A stretch of DNA of 64,000 nt from Leptothrix sp. (in: b-proteobacteria) (GTDB lineage: Bacteria; Pseudomonadota; Gammaproteobacteria; Burkholderiales; Burkholderiaceae_C), in the NCBI GenBank assembly GCA_013822265.1, contig PNKD01000005.1, positions 1 to 64,000 of the forward strand. The letters are read 5' to 3'. Under the pieces are notes generated by a model, which was not told the origin of the DNA, searched no databases, and worked only from the letters and a program-made list of their open reading frames with translations. The first letter of the stretch is position 1, and the number at the start of each line of letters is the position of its first letter. Shown piece after piece: positions 59,117 to 64,000 of this stretch. The translations under genes and the position numbers were made by a program.

Positions 59117-59141
59117 CGGCGCGAAGGGCCGCGGCCCGCCT

Positions 59142-59597
59142 TCAGGCGTCGAAGGCGGCCTGCAGCCAGTCGATCTCGTCGCCGTCGATGGCCAGCACGT
59201 CGAAGCGGCAGGGCGGCGGCGCCGCGAACCGCAGCAGGTAGTGCTGCGCCGCGAACACCAGGCGCCGGCGCTTGGTGGCGGTGACGCTGGCGGCCGCACC
59301 GCCTTGGCCGGCGCTGCGACGCTGCCGCACCTCGACGAAGACCAGCGTGCCGTCGCCATCGCGCATCACGAGGTCGATCTCGCCGCCGCGCGCCGAGGGG
59401 CCGCGGGCGAGCCGATAATTGCGCTCGACGAGTTGCAGCCCGCGCGCCAGCAGCCAGGCCAGTGCGCGGGATTCGGCGGCGTCACCCCGGGCCTGGGTGC
59501 CGGCCTGGGTGCCGGGCGCTTGGCCGGCTGAACCGCCAGCCCCGGCAGGCGCCCGTGCCTGGCCTGCCCCACCGCCGCCCCACCATCTCGTGACCAT
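59142..59597 (-). CDS. yraN: UPF0102 endonuclease-fold protein YraN
   Basis: 151 aa. The restriction-endonuclease-like fold has the conserved blocks GDAAESRALAWLLARGLQLVERNYR, GGEIDLVMRDGDGTLVFVEVRQR (D-x-E-V-R core) and TATKRRRLVFAAQHYL. The role is unknown; it usually sits between rsmI/lpoA and diaA. The N-terminal 45 residues are Gly/Ala/Gln-rich, so the true start may be further in. Its start codon overlaps the start of the divergent rsmI gene by 8 bp. Confidence 0.9.
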   Translation of the reverse strand: MVTRWWGGGGAGQARAPAGAGGSAGQAPGTQAGTQARGDAAESRALAWLLARGLQLVERNYRLARGPSARGGEIDLVMRDGDGTLVFVEVRQRRSAGQGGAAASVTATKRRRLVFAAQHYLLRFAAPPPCRFDVLAIDGDEIDWLQAAFDA

Positions 59598-60528
59598 CGA
59601 CCCCTCCCCCCTGCACCGCGCCGCGCTGCTGGCCACCGGCCACCAGAACCACCCGGCCGGCACACTCTACGTGGTGGCCACGCCCGTCGGCAACCTGGCC
59701 GACCTGACGCTGCGCGCCATCCACGTGCTGGGCCTGGTCGACGCCGTGGCCTGCGAGGACACGCGGATCGCGGCGCAGCTGCTCAATCACCTCGGGCTGC
59801 ACAAGCCGCTGCTGGCGCTGCACGCGCACAACGAGCACGCCGCGGCGCAGGCCGTGCTGGCGCGGCTGGCGCAGGGGCAGCGTGTGGCCTACGTCAGCGA
59901 CGCCGGCACGCCGGCGGTCAGCGACCCCGGCGCCGTGCTGGTGGCCGCGGCGGCCGCGGCCTCGCACCCGGTGGTGCCGCTGCCCGGGCCGAGCAGCGCG
60001 CTGGCCGCGCTGAGCGCCGCCGGCGACACGCGGGCCGCGGGCTTCTGCTTCGTCGGCTTCCTGCCCGCCAAGGGCGCCGAACGCCGCGGCGCGCTGGCCG
60101 CGGTGCTGGCCGACGCGCGCACGCAACTGCTGTTCGAGGCCCCGCACCGCATCGCCGAGCTCGTCGCGGCGCTGGCCGCCGAGGCGCCGCAGCGCACGGT
60201 GACGCTGTGCCGCGAACTGACCAAGCAGTTCGAGACCATCCTCACCCGCCCGGCTGCCGAGCTGCCGGCCTGGCTGGCCGCCGACAAGCACCATGAGCGC
60301 GGCGAGTTCGTGCTCGTGCTGCACGCGCTGGCCGTGGCGGCGGCCGAGCCCGGCGCGCTGCCCGAGGACACGCTGCGCACGCTGCGCGTGCTGATGCGCG
60401 ATCTGCCGCTGAAACAGGCCGTGGCGCTGGCCGCCGAACTGAGCGGCGCGCCGCGCAACACCCTGTACCAGCGGGCGCTGGCCTTGCGGGCGGGCGCCGG
60501 TGCCGGCGGCGGCGGCGAACCCGATTGA
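59590..60528 (+). CDS. rsmI: 16S rRNA 2'-O-ribose C1402 methyltransferase
   Basis: SAM-dependent tetrapyrrole-methylase-fold enzyme that methylates the ribose of C1402 in 16S rRNA; 312 aa. Blocks: GTLYVVATPVGNLADLTLRAI, VACEDTRIAAQLLNHLGL, YVSDAGTPAVSDPG, PLPGPSSALAALSAAG, FVGFLPAKGAERR and LFEAPHRIAELVAAL. The GTG start (VTIDPSPLHRAALL) is chosen because it leaves a normal N-terminus; it overlaps the divergent yraN start. The downstream DMT gene begins at the rsmI stop or shortly after. Confidence 0.96.
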   Translation: MTIDPSPLHRAALLATGHQNHPAGTLYVVATPVGNLADLTLRAIHVLGLVDAVACEDTRIAAQLLNHLGLHKPLLALHAHNEHAAAQAVLARLAQGQRVAYVSDAGTPAVSDPGAVLVAAAAAASHPVVPLPGPSSALAALSAAGDTRAAGFCFVGFLPAKGAERRGALAAVLADARTQLLFEAPHRIAELVAALAAEAPQRTVTLCRELTKQFETILTRPAAELPAWLAADKHHERGEFVLVLHALAVAAAEPGALPEDTLRTLRVLMRDLPLKQAVALAAELSGAPRNTLYQRALALRAGAGAGGGGEPD

Positions 60529-60566
60529 GCGCCGCCCCGGGCGAGGAGCCCGCCGCCGCGGGCGAC

Positions 60567-61460
60567 ATGCCGCGCGGCCTGCGCGGACGGTGGCACGCAC
60601 GGACAGCGCAGCTCTCGCCCACCGTACGCGGGCTGCTCTGGTCGTCGGCCAGCGGGCTGCTGTTCTGCCTGCTCAACGCCGTGCTGCGCGGGCTGTCGCA
60701 GCACCTCGACCCGATGCAGACGCAGTTCCTGCGCTATCTCTTCGGCCTGCTGGTGCTGCTGCCGCTGGTGTGGCACGGCGGCCTGGCCGCCTACCGGCCC
60801 AACAACCTGGGCGGCCAGTTCACGCGCGGCGCCGTGCACACGCTGGGCCTGGTGCTGTGGTTCATGGCGCTGCCTCACCTGCCGCTGGCCGACCTGACGG
60901 CCATCGGTTTCACCACCCCGCTGTTCATCATGATCGGCGCCGCGCTCTTGCTGCGCGAGCCCATGCGCGGCTCACGCTGGCTGGCCACCACGCTCGGCTT
61001 CGTCGGCGTGCTGCTCGTCGTCGGGCCGCGCCTGTCGGGCAGCGGCGGCGGCTGGCACCTGCTGATGCTGTCGTCGGCGCCGGTGTTCGCGGCGTCCTTC
61101 CTCATCACCAAGGTGCTGACGCGCACCGAGACGCCCGGCGTCATCGTCGTCTGGCAGGCGCTGAGCGTGACGCTGTTCAGCCTGCCGATGGCGCTGTGGG
61201 GGTGGCAATGGCCCAGCGCCGCGCAGTGGGCGGGTTTTGCGCTCGCGGGCCTGCTGGGCAGCAGCGCGCACTACTGCCTGACGCGCAGCTACCGCATCGC
61301 CGACATCTCGTCGACGCAGTCGGTGAAGTTCCTCGAGCTGCTGTGGGCCGCGGCGCTGGGCTGGCTGCTGTTCGCCGACGTGCCGACGCAGACCACGCTG
61401 CTGGGCGGCGCGGTGATCGTCGCGGCCACGCTGTGGGTGGCGCGGCGCGAACGGCGCTGA
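60567..61460 (+). CDS. EamA/DMT-superfamily permease
   Basis: 297-aa inner-membrane transporter with ten predicted helices in two EamA repeats (LLWSSASGLLFCLLNAVLRG onward; second repeat from HLLMLSSAPVFAASFLITKV). Typical DMT features: FLRYLFGLLVLLPLVW and ALPHLPLADLTAIGFTTPLFI in repeat one, GLLGSSAHYCLTRSYRIADIS in repeat two. Substrate unknown; relatives export amino acids or metabolites. An earlier TTG start at 60525, overlapping the rsmI stop (TTGA), would add 14 residues and couple the genes; the ATG is preferred. Confidence 0.92.
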   Translation: MPRGLRGRWHARTAQLSPTVRGLLWSSASGLLFCLLNAVLRGLSQHLDPMQTQFLRYLFGLLVLLPLVWHGGLAAYRPNNLGGQFTRGAVHTLGLVLWFMALPHLPLADLTAIGFTTPLFIMIGAALLLREPMRGSRWLATTLGFVGVLLVVGPRLSGSGGGWHLLMLSSAPVFAASFLITKVLTRTETPGVIVVWQALSVTLFSLPMALWGWQWPSAAQWAGFALAGLLGSSAHYCLTRSYRIADISSTQSVKFLELLWAAALGWLLFADVPTQTTLLGGAVIVAATLWVARRERR

Positions 61461-61543
61461 GAACGGCGCTGAGCCCCACGCCGGGCGTGGCGGCAGCCCG
61501 CTCCTACAATGGATTTCCACCTCTGCAGCAGGGCCCGCCCGCC

Positions 61544-63019
61544 ATGATCTCCCGCGAACCCACCGTCGAGCGCCTGGCCATCGCGCAGGCGCTGATGCTC
61601 GAGCCCTTCGGCATCGGTGACGCCACGCTGCAGCGCGCGCTGGCCACCATCGCCGAGCACCGCGTCGACGACGCCGACCTCTACTTCCAGACCACACGCC
61701 ACGAGGGCTGGAGCCTGGAAGAGGGCATCGTCAAGAGCGGCAGCTTCAGCATCGACCAGGGCGTGGGCGTGCGCGCCGTGGCCGGCGAGAAGACGGCCTT
61801 CGCTTATTCGGACGACCTCAGCGAAGACTCGCTGATGGACGCCGCGCGCACCGTGCGCACCATCGCCGCGGCGGGCCAGAACCGGCGCGTGAAGCTGGCG
61901 CGCGCGCCCAAGGTGGCGGGCAGCCGGCTGCTGTATGCGCCCACCGACCCCATCGCCACGCTGGACAGCACGCAGAAGGTGGCACTGCTCGAGCGTGTCG
62001 AGAAGATGGCGCGCGCCAAGGACCCGCGCATCGTGCAGGTGATGGCCGGCCTGAGCGCCGAGTACGACGTCGTGCTGGTGGCCCGCGCCGATGGCACACG
62101 CGCGGCCGACGTGCGGCCGCTGGTGCGGCTGAACGTCACCGTCATCGCCGAGCAGACGGTGGGCGGGAAGGTCAGGCGCGAGGTCGGCAGCGGCGGTGGC
62201 GGCGGGCGTTTCGGCCTCGGCTACTTCCAGGACGCGGTGATGCAGCAATACGTCGACCACGCCGTCCAGGCGGCGCTGACCAACCTCGACAGCCGCCCGG
62301 CACTGGCCGGCGAGATGACGGTGGTGCTGGGCCCGGGCTGGCCCGGCGTGCTGCTGCACGAGGCCGTGGGCCACGGCCTGGAGGGCGACTTCAACCGCAA
62401 GGGCAGCAGCACCTTCAGCGGCCGCGTCGGCCAGCGCGTGGCGGCCAAGGGCGTGACCGTGCTCGACGACGGCACGCTGCCCGACCGCCGCGGCAGCCTC
62501 AACGTCGACGACGAGGGCCATGCCACGCAACGCAACGTGCTGATCGAGGACGGCATCCTCAAGGGCTACATCCAGGACAGCCTCAACGCCCGCCTGATGG
62601 GCGTCAAGCCCACCGGCAACGGCCGCCGCGAAAGCTACGCCAGCGTGCCCATGCCGCGCATGACCAACACCTACATGCTGGCCGGCGACAAGACCAAGGA
62701 AGAGATCATCGCCAGCATCAAGCGCGGCCTGTACGCCACCAACTTCGGCGGCGGCCAGGTCGACATCACCAGCGGCAAGTTCGTGTTCAGCGCCAGCGAG
62801 GCCTTCTGGGTCGAGAACGGCAAGATCCTCTACCCGGTCAAGGGCGCCACGCTGGTGGGCAACGGCCCCGAGGCGATGACGCGCGTGAGCATGATAGGCA
62901 ACGACCTGGAACTCGACACCGGCGTCGGCGTCTGCGGCAAGGACGGCCAGAGCGTGCCCGTGGGCGTGGGCCAGCCGACGCTGCGCATCGAGCGCCTCAC
63001 GGTCGGCGGAACCGCCTAG
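61544..63019 (+). CDS. tldD: metalloprotease TldD
   Basis: 491-aa subunit of the TldD/E heterodimeric metalloprotease that degrades or matures unfolded and microcin-type peptides in the cytosol. The zinc motif HEAVGHGLEGDF (H-E-x3-H) is intact, in the strongest family block LLHEAVGHGLEGDFNRKGSS; GVGVRAVAGEKTAFAYSDDL and YASVPMPRMTNTYM also match. The start MISREPTVERLAIAQAL is the first Met near the conserved region. TldE is not in the window. The stop TAG overlaps a possible upstream ATG of the next gene (TAGATG). Confidence 0.97.
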   Translation: MISREPTVERLAIAQALMLEPFGIGDATLQRALATIAEHRVDDADLYFQTTRHEGWSLEEGIVKSGSFSIDQGVGVRAVAGEKTAFAYSDDLSEDSLMDAARTVRTIAAAGQNRRVKLARAPKVAGSRLLYAPTDPIATLDSTQKVALLERVEKMARAKDPRIVQVMAGLSAEYDVVLVARADGTRAADVRPLVRLNVTVIAEQTVGGKVRREVGSGGGGGRFGLGYFQDAVMQQYVDHAVQAALTNLDSRPALAGEMTVVLGPGWPGVLLHEAVGHGLEGDFNRKGSSTFSGRVGQRVAAKGVTVLDDGTLPDRRGSLNVDDEGHATQRNVLIEDGILKGYIQDSLNARLMGVKPTGNGRRESYASVPMPRMTNTYMLAGDKTKEEIIASIKRGLYATNFGGGQVDITSGKFVFSASEAFWVENGKILYPVKGATLVGNGPEAMTRVSMIGNDLELDTGVGVCGKDGQSVPVGVGQPTLRIERLTVGGTA

Positions 63020-63021
63020 AT

Positions 63022-63106
63022 GGAGCCCCCGACCTCGCTTCGCTCGGTACCCCCCGAGGGGGCCGTCCGCCACCGGCCCGGCGAAGCCGGTTCCGGGGCG
63101 GGAAGC
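63022..63106 (+). repeat. dispersed GC-rich repeat, copy C
   Basis: Blocks gacctcgcttcgctcggta, ccccccgaggggg, then cccggcgaagccggttcc and gggaagcttgg. It occupies the whole tldD to threonine-ammonia-lyase gap. It is open in the frame of the following gene, from an ATG at 63020. Confidence 0.75.
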
Positions 63107-64000
63107 TTGGTCACCCTGGCTGACATAGAAGCGGCGGCTGCCCGGCTGGCCGGCCAGGTGCTGGACACGCCCTGCGTCGAGAGCAAGACGCTGGGCGAGA
63201 TCGCCGGCTGCCAGGTCTTCCTGAAGTTCGAGAACCTGCAGTTCACGGCCTCGTTCAAGGAGCGTGGCGCGCTCAACAAGCTGGCCGTCATGGTCGAGAG
63301 CGGGCAGCCCATCAAGGGTGTCATCGCGGCGTCGGCAGGCAACCACGCCCAGGGCGTGGCGCACCACGCGCAGCGCCTGGGGCTGCACGCCGTCATCGTG
63401 ATGCCGGTGGCCACGCCCATGGTCAAGGTCGAGCGCACGCGCGGCTTCGGCGCCGTGGTCGTGCTGCACGGCGAGACCTTCGACCAGGCGCGCGAGCACG
63501 CGCTGAAGCTGGCCGAGCAGGAGGGGCTGAACTTCATCCACCCCTTCGACGACGAGGCCGTGATCGCCGGCCAGGGCACCATAGGCATCGAGATGCTGCG
63601 CGCCCAGCCCGATCTCGACACGCTGGTGATCGCGGTGGGCGGCGGCGGCCTGCTCAGCGGCATCGCCACCGCGGCACGGCACATCAAGCCCGGGCTGCAG
63701 ATCATCGGCGTGCAGACCAGCCGCTTCCCGGCCATGGTCAATACCATCAAGGGCACGCAGCACGCGCAGGGCAACAGCACCATCGCCGAGGGCATCGCCG
63801 TGGGCGTGCCGGGCCGCATCACGCGCGAGATCATCCGCGAGCGTGTCGACGACCTCGTGCTGGTCGACGAGGGCGACATCGAGCAGGCCGTGCTGATGCT
63901 GCTGGAGATCGAGAAGACGGTGGTCGAGGGCGCCGGCGCCGCCGGCCTGGCGGCGCTGCTGAAGGAGCCCGCGCGCTACGCCGGCCGCAAGGTCGGGCTG
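63107..64000 (+). CDS. threonine ammonia-lyase (cut by window end)
   Basis: PLP enzyme deaminating threonine to 2-oxobutyrate; the first 298 codons are present, the C-terminus (probably an ACT domain) is outside the window. The PLP Lys is in FTASFKERGALNKL, the phosphate-binding glycine loop is VGGGGLLSGIATAA, and ASAGNHAQGVAHHAQ binds substrate. The opening VTLADIEAAAARLAGQVLDTPC fits the catabolic/ACT type (about 400 aa) rather than the long biosynthetic IlvA. The start is uncertain: TTG at 63107, inside the end of repeat C, or ATG at 63020, which would put 29 repeat-encoded residues on the N-terminus. Confidence 0.92.
   Translation, partial: MVTLADIEAAAARLAGQVLDTPCVESKTLGEIAGCQVFLKFENLQFTASFKERGALNKLAVMVESGQPIKGVIAASAGNHAQGVAHHAQRLGLHAVIVMPVATPMVKVERTRGFGAVVVLHGETFDQAREHALKLAEQEGLNFIHPFDDEAVIAGQGTIGIEMLRAQPDLDTLVIAVGGGGLLSGIATAARHIKPGLQIIGVQTSRFPAMVNTIKGTQHAQGNSTIAEGIAVGVPGRITREIIRERVDDLVLVDEGDIEQAVLMLLEIEKTVVEGAGAAGLAALLKEPARYAGRKVGL

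Overview
The window is a GC-rich (roughly 70% by eye) bacterial chromosome segment with dense, short-spaced genes on both strands. The gene set (recG-oxyR-katG-dps, queA, pilT/pilU beside yggS, GTP-type pckG, a PEP-CTERM protein, poly-glycine lipoproteins, diaA-dolP and rsmI-yraN) points to a betaproteobacterium of the order Burkholderiales, most like the Rubrivivax/Leptothrix/Ideonella group. That placement is inferred from gene style and order, not from a search. I saw no rRNA, tRNA, CRISPR array, insertion sequence or prophage.

Layout. 0-8 kb: an Hsp70-like ATPase, a TetR regulator, a universal stress protein, a metallophosphoesterase, pckG, an Old Yellow Enzyme and rlmJ. 8-16.7 kb: tgt, a coupled pair of unknown surface genes (a large poly-Gly lipoprotein and a beta-barrel-like protein), queA, and a recG with an extra repeat-derived insertion. 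16.8-20.7 kb: the peroxide-defence block oxyR-katG-dps. 20.7-27.2 kb: psuG, prfC, a small conserved-looking ORF, ubiA, proC and gdhA. 27.4-30.5 kb: a tight four-gene operon in which all products carry export signals: a CsgG-like lipoprotein, an unknown secreted protein, a caspase-like peptidase and a small YbjN-like protein. This is the best candidate here for an undescribed system. 30.6-33.5 kb: a DUF4397 lipoprotein, a CnoX-like thioredoxin, and a lectin-type PEP-CTERM protein behind a convincing sigma-54 promoter. 33.6-37.3 kb: putA with a divergent Lrp-type regulator.

37.3-44 kb: a membrane GGDEF/EAL protein and a secreted subtilisin-family protease with a C-terminal hexapeptide array (ILSEGL, eight perfect copies). 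Between them lie the decayed remains of a second EAL gene and a second protease gene. The protease leader is duplicated too. 44-48 kb: yggS divergent from pilT-pilU, then a 3-hydroxyisobutyrate-dehydrogenase-like gene. 48.3-60.5 kb: dolP and diaA on one side and yraN/rsmI on the other, an order that is contiguous in many proteobacteria. Here about 9.5 kb is interposed, carrying an ornithine-cyclodeaminase-like gene, a fused ACP/AMP-ligase/acyltransferase, a giant patatin-like protein, an M20 peptidase with an altered metal site and a cyclic-nucleotide-binding protein with a frame-disrupted N-terminus. 60.5-64 kb: a DMT permease, tldD and the start of a threonine ammonia-lyase.

How it fits together. 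putA, gdhA, proC, pckG and the threonine ammonia-lyase suggest a strain that lives on amino and organic acids through the TCA cycle and gluconeogenesis. oxyR/katG/dps, cnoX and the universal stress protein provide stress protection. pilT/pilU, the GGDEF/EAL protein, the PEP-CTERM protein and the secreted protease suggest surface motility and aggregate or biofilm behaviour. A dispersed GC-rich repeat sits in four intergenic spots (8.2, 46.0, 47.3 and 63.0 kb), and one copy runs in frame into the start region of the last gene.
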